Shown in pieces: positions 10,837 to 19,717 of a stretch of 64,000 nucleotides of DNA. Below the pieces are notes generated by a model that saw nothing but the letters and a program-made list of their open reading frames with translations, did not search any database and was not told the origin of the DNA. Source of the stretch: an unidentified bacterial endosymbiont (GTDB taxonomy: Bacteria; Pseudomonadota; Gammaproteobacteria; Enterobacterales; G038960095). The translations under genes and the position numbers were made by a program. The DNA is taken from assembly GCF_918320885.1 (NCBI RefSeq), contig NZ_OU907312.1, positions 1,550,465-1,614,464 of the forward strand. Direction: 5' to 3'. Numbering within the stretch: position 1 is the first letter of the stretch; each line of letters starts with the position of its first letter.

Positions 10837-12267
10837 ATGAAATCATCGACTCGTTTACCCTCATTACCACAACTTTTTACCGCCTTGAGCCTATTTATTT
10901 TTTTAACGTTCTCATTTAATACCTGGTTAGATCTCCCGGTACAACTGGCCCTATTTATGGGCTGGTTCATTATGTTACTGCTCGGCCGTTGGCTAGGCCA
11001 TGATTATGCCAGCCTAGAAGCTGCAGCCATTCGCAGTATTAGCAATGGTTTGGGGGCTGTATTAATTTTAATTGCGGTCGGTGCTTTAGTCGGCAGTTGG
11101 CTAGCTGGCGGTATTGTTCCAGCGATTATTTATTATGGCTTAAAGCTGATTCATCCCTCATTTTTCCTGGTGATTACTTTAGTGATCTGCTCCCTAACCT
11201 CGCTGGCCACCGGAACCTCTTGGGGCGCTGCCGCGACGACTGGCATTGCTATGATGAGCATTGGGTGCAGCCTATCGATCCCCTTGCCATTAGTGGCTGG
11301 AGCAGTGCTCTCCGGCGTCTATTTTGGAGACAAGCTATCCCCGCTCTCCGATTCAGTGATCCTGGCCGCAACGATGTCCGAAGTGGAGGTGGTCAAGCAC
11401 ATTAGAAATATGTTGCCAATCTCCTTAATCAGTTATGTCATCACGGCCCTACTCTTCACCGTAGTTGGCTACCGTTATGGCGGTGAAGTTGATCTGGCAC
11501 AGGTCAACCAGGTGACCCAAACCCTGGCTGCGCTGTTTCATATTACACCGTTAGCGTTTCTCCCCGTGGCTATCGTGCTACTACTATTAATGAAGCAGCA
11601 ACCCGCTTTTTTGGTGATCAGCCTGGGAGCTCTATTAGGCTTAGTTTGGGCCGTTCTGGTGCAACACTCCCCCCTCAAAGGGGCGCTACACTCCCTCTAT
11701 CATCCGCGGACCATCCACACCGACCTCTTATTGATTAATAAACTATTAAACCAAGGCGGCATCGAATCGATGTTGAATTCCATTATCGTGATTATTTTTG
11801 GACTGGGCTTGGGGGGCCTGCTAGAAAAAATTGGCGCGCTCACAGTGATTTCACGCCTCATTGAACGCCGAGTGACCCATCCTGGGAATCTATCACTGAT
11901 CACCTTGCTGGTGGCTTTTTTCTGGAATCTGTTTGGCAGTGCTATGTATGTCTCCTTGATCTTAACACCCGGCATTATGAAGAAACACTATGACCGATTA
12001 AACATTGCCCGTGAGGATCTCTCACGCAATGCTGAGTTCGGTGGCACCCTGACCTGTGGCATGGTGCCTTGGAGCGATAACGGTATTTTTATGAGCCAAA
12101 TACTCGGGGTCTCCACCCTAGCCTATCTGCCTTATATGTGGCTTAGTTTCTCCTGTATTGCAGTGACGTTAATCACTGCTTATAGCGGTAAATTTGTACA
12201 CTCGACCCAGCAAACTACGCGGTTAGAACAGCCGCTAAAAGGTGCAGAATGCACTGAATTAAGCTAA
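10837..12267 (+). CDS. nhaC: NhaC family Na+/H+ antiporter
   Basis: A 476-residue inner-membrane protein with about ten to twelve hydrophobic segments. It carries the family blocks ATGTSWGAAATTGIAMMSIG, GAVLSGVYFGDKLSPLSDS and, in the second half, CGMVPWSDNGIFMSQ. NhaC-type carriers exchange Na+ (some malate/lactate) for protons across the cytoplasmic membrane. TAGGGA about 7 nt before the ATG is a reasonable ribosome-binding site. A structured leader precedes it and a strong hairpin follows, before a convergent peroxiredoxin gene. NhaC is less usual than NhaA/NhaB in enterobacteria, so acquisition by transfer is possible. The exact substrate cannot be read from sequence. Confidence 0.88.
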   Translation: MKSSTRLPSLPQLFTALSLFIFLTFSFNTWLDLPVQLALFMGWFIMLLLGRWLGHDYASLEAAAIRSISNGLGAVLILIAVGALVGSWLAGGIVPAIIYYGLKLIHPSFFLVITLVICSLTSLATGTSWGAAATTGIAMMSIGCSLSIPLPLVAGAVLSGVYFGDKLSPLSDSVILAATMSEVEVVKHIRNMLPISLISYVITALLFTVVGYRYGGEVDLAQVNQVTQTLAALFHITPLAFLPVAIVLLLLMKQQPAFLVISLGALLGLVWAVLVQHSPLKGALHSLYHPRTIHTDLLLINKLLNQGGIESMLNSIIVIIFGLGLGGLLEKIGALTVISRLIERRVTHPGNLSLITLLVAFFWNLFGSAMYVSLILTPGIMKKHYDRLNIAREDLSRNAEFGGTLTCGMVPWSDNGIFMSQILGVSTLAYLPYMWLSFSCIAVTLITAYSGKFVHSTQQTTRLEQPLKGAECTELS

Positions 12268-12326
12268 TAGGCGGGTGGGATTGCACAGCGCAGAGGTGAA
12301 AGCACTGCTGCATGATTGAACAGCCT

Positions 12327-12361
12327 AGCCCTTCGCTAACAGAGCTTGTCGGCGAAGGGCT
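12327..12361. terminator. Hairpin between convergent nhaC and peroxiredoxin genes
   Basis: A perfect 10-bp stem, AGCCCTTCGC (12327-12336) with GCGAAGGGCT (12352-12361), encloses a 15-nt loop. It lies between the ends of two convergent genes, so it may stop transcription from both sides, but neither side has the T-run of a classical intrinsic terminator. Confidence 0.45.
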
Positions 12362-12399
12362 GAGTTGAATCACCTGCATTAGGTTATTCAGCAAATCCT

Positions 12400-13002
12400 T
12401 TACAACTTACCCGCATGCTGGCTTAAGTAATCGGCCACCCCTTGAGTGCTGGCTTGCATGCCTGGTTGTCCCGATTGCCATTGTGCCGGGCAGACCTCAC
12501 CATGCTTCTGGTGAAATTGCAGGGCATCCACCATCCGTAGCATCTCATCCACATTACGGCCTAGTGGCAGATCATTGACCACCATATGGCGCACAATACT
12601 GTGTTGATCAATCAAAAAGGAGGCGCGTAAAGCCACCCCGGCTTGAGGATGCTCGACGCCGAACGCTTGGCAAATAGCATGTTTAATATCGGCTACCAAG
12701 GGGTAGCGGACTGGACCTATCCCCCCTTGCTGAATCGCAGTGTTCCGCCAAGCACTATGCGTAAATTGTGAATCGATGGAGATCCCAATGATCTCTACCC
12801 CTTTACTCTGGAACTCCGGGTAGCGGTGATCAAAGGCGATCAGCTCTGAAGGACAGACAAAGGTGAAATCCAACGGGTAAAAGAACAGGACTGCCATTTT
12901 GCCGCTAATGTGCTGTTTTAAATTAAAATGCTCTTGAATAGTCCCCTCTCCCAGCACTGCAGCCGCTGTGAAATCAGGAACCGGACGCCCCACTAATACC
13001 AT
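12400..13002 (-). CDS. Typical 2-Cys peroxiredoxin (AhpC/TSA family)
   Basis: A 200-residue thiol peroxidase that reduces hydrogen and organic peroxides. The peroxidatic Cys lies in DFTFVCPSELIAF and the resolving Cys in HGEVCPAQW near the C-terminus. GGIGPVRYPLVAD and DLPLGRNVDEMLRM are typical of the Prx1/AhpC group. The sequence is closer to the ~200-residue enterobacterial peroxiredoxin C than to the 187-residue E. coli AhpC, and no ahpF follows, so the reductant may be thioredoxin. GAGG lies about 8 nt before the ATG. The upstream side holds a striking G-run repeat (13227-13254). Confidence 0.93.
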   Translation of the reverse strand: MVLVGRPVPDFTAAAVLGEGTIQEHFNLKQHISGKMAVLFFYPLDFTFVCPSELIAFDHRYPEFQSKGVEIIGISIDSQFTHSAWRNTAIQQGGIGPVRYPLVADIKHAICQAFGVEHPQAGVALRASFLIDQHSIVRHMVVNDLPLGRNVDEMLRMVDALQFHQKHGEVCPAQWQSGQPGMQASTQGVADYLSQHAGKL

Positions 13003-13226
13003 AACGTGACCTCATTGATTCAACAAAAAACTAACCCTCCACCGCAATGCAGCGGCGACTACTAGCAGTGTAATCAACTCACGTCCACGATGGCAATGCT
13101 TCTGACTGTTGAATACCAATCGCTCTAAAAATACCCTACTCTTAAGACAGGGTGTCTCATTCATGATCGATAGAATAGAGCAGAACAAACCGCAGCAGCC
13201 ATCGATGACCAAAATAGGTCTGTACC

Positions 13227-13254
13227 GGGGTGGGGTGGGGTGGGGTGGGGTGGG
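13227..13254 (+). repeat. GGGGT tandem repeat, G-quadruplex-capable
   Basis: Five consecutive GGGGT units followed by GGG occupy 13227-13254 on the plus strand. Six G-tracts with single-T loops could fold into a parallel G-quadruplex. It lies about 225 bp upstream of the peroxiredoxin gene (minus strand) and close to the 3' end of the ankyrin membrane protein gene. Such simple repeats also change length by slippage. Confidence 0.85.
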
Positions 13255-13341
13255 AGATCTCACGGAAGCAGTGTGGATCGCCAGATCTCTGCACCGTTCT
13301 GCGAGCGGCTGGTCAGGAAGGACCACCGCTCGACTAACCTA

Positions 13342-14109
13342 TCAGGAATGTTCGATTAGGGAGAGCTCTGTCGAGTGTGGATTTAGATCATAATTTTTAA
13401 CTGTTTTATTGAGATTCAAACAAGTTCGTGTTCCCCATACTAAGCCACCCACGAGGCCCACAGCGGCTACTCCTACAGCGGCCATCGTTAACAAGCCCAT
13501 GTTTTCAGAATTATCAGGATTAAACGCTGCTAGACTAGTAACCGTCTGGTTTACCAGAGAGGCATTACTTATTTGAAAAGTACTCTCTACGGTATTTATA
13601 ATTCCTGTTGTTGCCGCGGTGACCGCAACTGCTGCTGATGTTAATAAAGGTGTTTTTGATGTTATATTTTTCAGGGTTTCTCTATACTTTACAGCATGAT
13701 TTTCTATCTCCTGTATCTTAATCATTCTAAGATTTTTATTATTACAAATGGAAATATTATCAGGAGTTTTATTAAACCTTTCTGTGTGATACGGTTCATC
13801 ATCAAATAAAGAAGAATCAATAACATTTAAAAAATCATAAGATTCTGCGTCACAGGCTATATCAATAGCATCTTTTTTTTTGCTATTAATTAATGAAATA
13901 TTGGCTGCTCCTTTATCTATTAGATCTGTAGCAACATTAGCATGATTATTAAGCGCAGCCCCCATTAATGCCGTGTTATTCCCAGGGCTCAAACCATTAA
14001 CATCTTCACCTTCTTTTAATAGTTTATTGACTTCATGAAGTTTTCCTTTTAAAGCAGCCTTTCTCAAGGGTAAATCTTCATTTTTTTCAAGGTTTTTTTG
14101 TATCTGCAT
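13342..14109 (-). CDS. Small ankyrin-repeat protein with two C-terminal membrane helices
   Basis: The 255-residue product starts with about three ankyrin-like repeats (residues ~10-95: LPLRKAALKGKLHEVNKLLK, NNTALMGAALNNHANVATDL). A hydrophilic middle is followed by two hydrophobic segments, ~154-174 and ~204-226, the second Gly/Ala-rich, and a basic tail. This suggests a membrane-anchored or membrane-inserting ankyrin protein. The gene is clearly more AT-rich than its neighbours, consistent with transfer. It does not share the C-terminal module of the three large ankyrin proteins at 53.7-61.5 kb. A role as an exported factor acting on a host is inference only. Confidence 0.7.
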   Translation of the reverse strand: MQIQKNLEKNEDLPLRKAALKGKLHEVNKLLKEGEDVNGLSPGNNTALMGAALNNHANVATDLIDKGAANISLINSKKKDAIDIACDAESYDFLNVIDSSLFDDEPYHTERFNKTPDNISICNNKNLRMIKIQEIENHAVKYRETLKNITSKTPLLTSAAVAVTAATTGIINTVESTFQISNASLVNQTVTSLAAFNPDNSENMGLLTMAAVGVAAVGLVGGLVWGTRTCLNLNKTVKNYDLNPHSTELSLIEHS

Positions 14110-14798
14110 TAGGGTTCTGTCCTTTTTAAAAAAATTAAATTAAAAATAGTTATAAAAAATTTTATTGACTAGGTTGACTGTTTTATCATGATATTGATTC
14201 AGCAACCTATCCTGTACTCTCAATAATCGTCTTAAAAAATATTAAGACCACTAATCAGTGAGTGCCTTGATGCGATTAAAGCATTGTTATCATCTGGATG
14301 GATAGGAATATCAATCCAATCATATTGTTTATAGATAGAACGCTATCTTTATAAAAGATTTTCTTTAAGGAACCCCTCTCTTGACTGTTACTGTTTACTG
14401 AACAGATTGAAATAGCAACTGCCTGACTGTTCGATATTACAGTGCAGTGCTTTGATAGACTGAGAAAGCCCTGCCAGCTGATAGCGGCTAACCCCTTAAT
14501 TATTGTTATTAAAAGACCATATTTTGTCTCTTATAATCAATTTTAACTACTATTTAACACTAAAATACACGACAAAAGAAACAAAATAAACTATTTTTTG
14601 ACAACTATCTTTGCAATTGTGCTGCTATGGAATAAATGCACTGATTTTTCAGGGTGTTAAGGGCACATCGACGAGCAATAAAAAGGTATCTTTTGAGTGA
14701 GAGTCTGTGCTCCTGCTCTTTTTAGGGAACAGAGGCACGGTTTACTCGGTCATCCTCAGCCGATTGCATGGATAGTTCATGGAAAAGCCAACAGGCTG
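14110..14798. other. AT-rich intergenic stretch upstream of the small ankyrin gene
   Basis: About 690 bp between the ankyrin gene start and the carB end, both on the minus strand. It is AT-rich, with stops in all frames and no recognisable protein or tRNA. Its left end should hold the ankyrin gene promoter. Near 14706-14740 is an imperfect stem-loop without a T-run. Confidence 0.5.
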
Positions 14799-17700
14799 TC
14801 AGGAGGCCTGATGGTGGATAGCCTCGTTAATTTGCTGATGACGCTCCTGTAGTGACACCACTTGAGAGATCGGATCAGTCTGCATGGCCTGTACCGTAGC
14901 AAAAGCGCCGTTCAGAGTCGTGTCATAGGGCACTTTGTACTGCACCGCCGTTTTACGGATTAATTTGGAGTCGCTGATGGCTTGGCGGCCAGCCGTCGTA
15001 TTAACAATGTAGGTGTACTCGCCATTTTTAATTCTGTCCTGGAGATGCGGACGCCCTTCATGCACTTTGTTGACGAGCCGTGGATTAATCTCGGCTTCGC
15101 CCAAGACTACCGCGGTACCATGAGTTGCATCGAGTTGGAAGCCCAGCTGTAGCAACTGGGTGGCCAACTCCACTACGCGTCGTTTATCCAGTTCATGAAC
15201 GGACAGCAGCGCCCGACCAATCTTTGGCATCTGATAGCTGGCGCTGAACATCCCCTTAGCAAAGGCCAAGGCAAAGGTCGAGCCCATCCCCATCACCTCA
15301 CCGGTCGAACGCATCTCCGGCCCTAAAATAGGATCGACCCCTAAAAACTTGTTAAAAGGGAACACCACCTGTTTGACGGCATAATAGGGCGGGGTGATGG
15401 CTGCCGTCAGCTGCTGCTGGGCCAGGGTTTGCCCGACCATTACCCGCGCTGCTACCTTGGCTAAAGGGATCCCGGTCGCTTTCGATAAGAAAGGAACTGT
15501 TCTGGCCGCCCGGGGGTTGACCTCAATTAAATAGATCTGTTCGCCTTGCACGGCAAACTGCACATTCATTAAGCCATGAACGGGTAGCGCTAACGCCAGT
15601 TGCTCTACCTGTCGCCGCAGCTGCTGCTGGACCAAAGCACTCAAACTATAAGGAGGCAGTGAGCAGGCTGAATCCCCCGAGTGGACACCAGCCTGTTCGA
15701 TGTGTTCTAAAATACCGCCAATCAGCACCTGCTGACCATCACCAATGGCATCCACATCGACTTCGATAGCCTCTTCAAGAAAGCGATCGAGCAGTACGGG
15801 GGCATCATTCGAAACGGTCACGGCCTGGTGGAAATAGCGCGTTAAATCTACTTCATCGTACACAATTTCCATCGCCCGCCCCCCTAAGACATAGGAGGGA
15901 CGTACCACCAAAGGATAACCAATCACCTGAGCCTGCTCAATCGCTTGGGTTAACGTACTCACCGAGGCATTGGCCGGCTGCTGCAAACCCAGCTGTGTGA
16001 TCAACTGCTGGAACCGTTGTCGATCTTCGGCACAATCAATGGCGTCAGGAGAGGTCCCCAAAATCGGCACGCCGGCCGCTTGAAGATCACGGGCCAACTT
16101 CAAGGGTGTCTGACCACCATATTGCACGATGACCCCTTTGGGTTGCTCAATACGCACAATCTCTAAGACATCTTCTAAAGTGATCGGCTCAAAATAGAGG
16201 CGATCAGAGATATCATAGTCGGTCGAGACTGTCTCGGGGTTACAGTTCACCATAATAGTCTCATAACCCGCTTCACGAAGCGCTAAGGCGGCATGGACAC
16301 AGCAGTAGTCAAACTCAATCCCTTGGCCAATGCGGTTGGGCCCGCCACCGATAATCATCACTTTGTCACGCTGGGTCGGCTGCGCTTCGCACACCTGATC
16401 ATAGCAAGCATAGAGATAGGCGGTGTCTGAAGCAAATTCGGCCGCACAGCTGTCCACCCGCTTATAGACGGGGAAAATAGTCAATAGCCAACGCCGTTGA
16501 CGGATCTGCTGCTCACTGACCCCCACCAATTGGGCTAAACGGGCATCAGCAAAGCCCTGACGCTTCAGGTGCCGCAAGAACTTGCTCTCTAAACCCGCAA
16601 ATCCCCCCTCGGCCACCTGTTGCTCTAATTGAACTAAGGCTTCAATATGAGCTAAAAACCAGCGATCAATTGCGGTTAAATGATAGACCGCTTCAAGGGA
16701 GAGGCCAGCACGAAAAGCATCAGCAAGATACCAAAGACGCTCTGCCCCCGCTTCTTTAAGCTCATAACGAATCCTGGCTAAGGCCTCTTCCGCTGCTAAA
16801 TCCACTTTTGGATTGAATCCAGTGGCCCCAACCTCTAAGCCACGCATGGCTTTCTGCAGTGACTCAGGAAAACTACGACCGATAGCCATCACCTCCCCGA
16901 CGGATTTCATCTGGGTGGTTAAACGGTCATTAGCCCCGGCAAATTTCTCAAAATTAAAGCGCGGAATTTTGGTGACGACATAATCCAGCGTCGGCTCAAA
17001 AGCAGCAGGCATTCGGCCACCGCTGATATCATTGCTCAGTTCATCTAAGGTATAACCCACCGCTAACTTAGCAGCGACTTTGGCGATAGGAAAACCGGTA
17101 GCCTTAGAGGCCAAGGCCGATGAACGTGACACCCGAGGATTCATCTCGATCACCACCAAGTCGCCCTGCTGTGGATCCACGGCAAACTGCACATTGGCCC
17201 CCCCAGTCTCTACCCCGATTTCACGCACTACCGCAATAGCGGCGTTACGCATCAGCTGATACTCTTTATCACTCAAGGTCTGCGCCGGGGCTACTGTGAT
17301 CGAGTCTCCCGTGTGGATCCCCATGGGATCGAAGTTCTCAATACTACAGACAATAATGCAGTTATCTTGCTGATCACGGACCACTTCCATCTCATACTCT
17401 TTCCAACCGATCAGCGAAGCATCGATGAGCAACTCATGAGTAGGCGATAGTGCTAATCCGTGCAAGCAGATGGCTTCAAACTCCTCCCGGTTATAAGCAA
17501 TCCCACCACCACTGCCCCCCATGGTAAAAGAGGGACGAATGATACAGGGGAAACCCAGCCCCTTTATCTCTTCACTAGCCACTCCCGCAAGCGCTTCCTG
17601 GCCCTCTAAAACTGCAAACGCCTCCTTCAGTGATTTAGCCATGCCAGAACGCGGTGTTTTAAGGCCAATCCGCTGCATAGCTTGCCTAAATTGCTGGCGA

Positions 17701-18083
17701 TCTTCCGCTTTATCAATGGCCTCTACCGTAGCCCCTAAGAGTTCTACCTGAAACTGCTCTAAGATCCCATGATGAGCCAAATCCAGCGCACAGTTCAAAG
17801 CAGTTTGCCCCCCCATCGTCGGCAGCAGAGCCTGGGGGCGCTCTTTTTCAATGATTTTTTGCACCGTCTGCCAATGGATGGGCTCAATATAGGTGACATC
17901 GGCCATATCAGGATCGGTCATGATGGTGGCTGGGTTAGAGTTCACTAAGATGACCCGATAGCCCTCCTCACGAAGGGCCTTGCAGGCTTGTGCTCCTGCA
18001 TAATCAAACTCACAGGCCTGTCCAATGATGATAGGACCCGCCCCTAGCAGTAAAATAGTTTGGATATCGCTACGTTTTGGCAT
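14799..18083 (-). CDS. carB: Carbamoyl-phosphate synthase large subunit
   Basis: CarB makes carbamoyl phosphate from bicarbonate, ATP and ammonia supplied by CarA, feeding arginine and pyrimidine synthesis. The 1094-residue product has the expected duplicated ATP-grasp halves: first half with [20 protein letters not shown] and [11 protein letters not shown], second with [20 protein letters not shown] and [16 protein letters not shown]. The C-terminal allosteric MGS-like domain starts near residue 940. It is about 20 residues longer than E. coli CarB (1073), mostly in the middle and tail. It follows carA after 124 bp on the same strand. Confidence 0.97.
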   Translation of the reverse strand: MPKRSDIQTILLLGAGPIIIGQACEFDYAGAQACKALREEGYRVILVNSNPATIMTDPDMADVTYIEPIHWQTVQKIIEKERPQALLPTMGGQTALNCALDLAHHGILEQFQVELLGATVEAIDKAEDRQQFRQAMQRIGLKTPRSGMAKSLKEAFAVLEGQEALAGVASEEIKGLGFPCIIRPSFTMGGSGGGIAYNREEFEAICLHGLALSPTHELLIDASLIGWKEYEMEVVRDQQDNCIIVCSIENFDPMGIHTGDSITVAPAQTLSDKEYQLMRNAAIAVVREIGVETGGANVQFAVDPQQGDLVVIEMNPRVSRSSALASKATGFPIAKVAAKLAVGYTLDELSNDISGGRMPAAFEPTLDYVVTKIPRFNFEKFAGANDRLTTQMKSVGEVMAIGRSFPESLQKAMRGLEVGATGFNPKVDLAAEEALARIRYELKEAGAERLWYLADAFRAGLSLEAVYHLTAIDRWFLAHIEALVQLEQQVAEGGFAGLESKFLRHLKRQGFADARLAQLVGVSEQQIRQRRWLLTIFPVYKRVDSCAAEFASDTAYLYACYDQVCEAQPTQRDKVMIIGGGPNRIGQGIEFDYCCVHAALALREAGYETIMVNCNPETVSTDYDISDRLYFEPITLEDVLEIVRIEQPKGVIVQYGGQTPLKLARDLQAAGVPILGTSPDAIDCAEDRQRFQQLITQLGLQQPANASVSTLTQAIEQAQVIGYPLVVRPSYVLGGRAMEIVYDEVDLTRYFHQAVTVSNDAPVLLDRFLEEAIEVDVDAIGDGQQVLIGGILEHIEQAGVHSGDSACSLPPYSLSALVQQQLRRQVEQLALALPVHGLMNVQFAVQGEQIYLIEVNPRAARTVPFLSKATGIPLAKVAARVMVGQTLAQQQLTAAITPPYYAVKQVVFPFNKFLGVDPILGPEMRSTGEVMGMGSTFALAFAKGMFSASYQMPKIGRALLSVHELDKRRVVELATQLLQLGFQLDATHGTAVVLGEAEINPRLVNKVHEGRPHLQDRIKNGEYTYIVNTTAGRQAISDSKLIRKTAVQYKVPYDTTLNGAFATVQAMQTDPISQVVSLQERHQQINEAIHHQAS

Positions 18084-18207
18084 CCGCTAATAGTTCCTAG
18101 ATCTGAGGGCTAATGGGTGACTTCACAGGGTGGATAACGTAGGGAGAAGCAGAAAAATAGGGCGTGCGGTGTCGGTAGGCTCGCCCATTAATATGCCAGC
18201 AGTCGAT

Positions 18208-19353
18208 TCACTGGCGCTGCCGCCGATAGTGCTGCATCAAGATCATAAACTTTGCGAATAGCGACGTGGCATCCTGCGGACCAGGCGCCGCCTCTGGATG
18301 GCCCTGAAAGCTAAAAGCAGGCCGGTAGCGATGCTGCAATCCCTGCAAAGAGCCATCAAATAGTGACCAGTGGGTGGCCTGTAGCGTGGCTGGCAACGTG
18401 GATTCATCCACCGCAAACTCATGATTTTGTGAGGTAATGAGGACTCGCCCTGATTGATCACGCACCGGATGGTTACTCCCATGGTGACCCTGTTTCATTT
18501 TACAGGTGGTAGCCCCACACGCTAGGGCCAATAACTGATGACCCAAGCAGATGCCGAATAGCGGCACCGGCTGTTCTAGCAGCCCTTGTGCCAACTGGAT
18601 AGCAGCCCCACACGCTTGTGGATCCCCTGGCCCGTTAGAGAGGACAATACCATCAGGCTGGTAGGCCAATATCGTCTCAAGCGACGTGTCTGCTGGGACC
18701 ACGGTTAGCTGACAGCCTTGATCGACTAAACAGCGCAAAATGGTGCGCTTAACCCCAAAATCACAGACGACCACCTGATAAGGGAGCTGCTGAGGTAGTT
18801 TGGCAGCGGGAAGTCCGCCAGGGAGTGACCAAGCGCCTTGACACCAGGGATAGGGCTCTTGGGTGGTCACCTGGAGGGTGAGATCCCGCCCGGTGAGCCC
18901 TGGAAAAGCCCGTGCTTGCTGTAGTGCTAAACTGGCATCGGGCTGGTCGCCAGCGATGATACAACCACGTAGGGCCCCCTGTTGGCGCAATCGGTGGGTT
19001 AGCTGCCGGGTATCGATTTCGGCGATGGCCACTATCTGGTGACGTTTTAGGTAGGTTGTTAATCCCTCCTGCGCCCGAAAATTGCTGGTCAGTAAAGGGA
19101 CATTGCGAATAATCAAGGCACGGACCTGAACTGCCGCCGACTCTTGATCGTCTGGATTACACCCGACGTTGCCGATGTGCGGACAGGTCAGGGTCACTAT
19201 CTGCTGTGCATAGGAGGGATCGGTCAGGATCTCCTGGTAGCCAGTCATCGCCGTATTAAAGACCACCTCTCCGACAGCCGATCCCATCACACCAATCGAT
19301 TGCCCGTAAAAGGGGGTCCCATCCTCTAACATCAGTAGCGCTGGGGTATTCAA
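18208..19353 (-). CDS. carA: Carbamoyl-phosphate synthase small (glutaminase) subunit
   Basis: CarA hydrolyses glutamine and channels ammonia to CarB. The 381-residue product keeps the N-terminal CarA domain ([20 protein letters not shown]) and the class I glutaminase domain with the nucleophile in [13 protein letters not shown] and the His-Glu pair in [11 protein letters not shown]. The start codon is TTG at 19353, preceded by AGAGGA; E. coli carA also starts with UUG, so this looks like a conserved weak start. In E. coli carA directly follows dapB. Here a plus-strand gene for a NEL-domain protein separates them. Confidence 0.97.
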   Translation of the reverse strand: MNTPALLMLEDGTPFYGQSIGVMGSAVGEVVFNTAMTGYQEILTDPSYAQQIVTLTCPHIGNVGCNPDDQESAAVQVRALIIRNVPLLTSNFRAQEGLTTYLKRHQIVAIAEIDTRQLTHRLRQQGALRGCIIAGDQPDASLALQQARAFPGLTGRDLTLQVTTQEPYPWCQGAWSLPGGLPAAKLPQQLPYQVVVCDFGVKRTILRCLVDQGCQLTVVPADTSLETILAYQPDGIVLSNGPGDPQACGAAIQLAQGLLEQPVPLFGICLGHQLLALACGATTCKMKQGHHGSNHPVRDQSGRVLITSQNHEFAVDESTLPATLQATHWSLFDGSLQGLQHRYRPAFSFQGHPEAAPGPQDATSLFAKFMILMQHYRRQRQ

Positions 19354-19717
19354 ACGAGCTTCCTCTTAACAAGATACAGAACTCAGCGATCGCGCTCTGT
19401 TAGGACTCAGCAGCCGCTACTAGGCCAAACAATCGCGCAGGACAACCCTCTTGCAACCTAACGGAGGAGCAACAGCCGGCATTCTAATGATCACGTTGAA
19501 AGCTGTCTAGCAAAACTACACTCAAACTGACCCATACAATGAGGATAAACCCTATATTGGAGATAGGTGCTCTCTACAAAGCGAGGCTGCTTGCCCGCTA
19601 AAGCGATAAAGAGCCTTTAAAATCAGGTCAACAGTGGGATCCACAGAGCGCTGTAGAGAACCCAAGATCAGCAATACGCTGTTACTGAGCTATTTCATCC
19701 CTCAAAGGAGTCCTATT
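19354..19717. other. Divergent upstream region of carA and the NEL-domain gene
   Basis: About 364 bp between two divergent starts. It must carry the carA promoter (in E. coli controlled by pyrimidines and arginine) and the promoter of the plus-strand effector-like gene. I could not pick out a convincing -35/-10 pair, ARG box or other known operator by eye. Confidence 0.4.
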
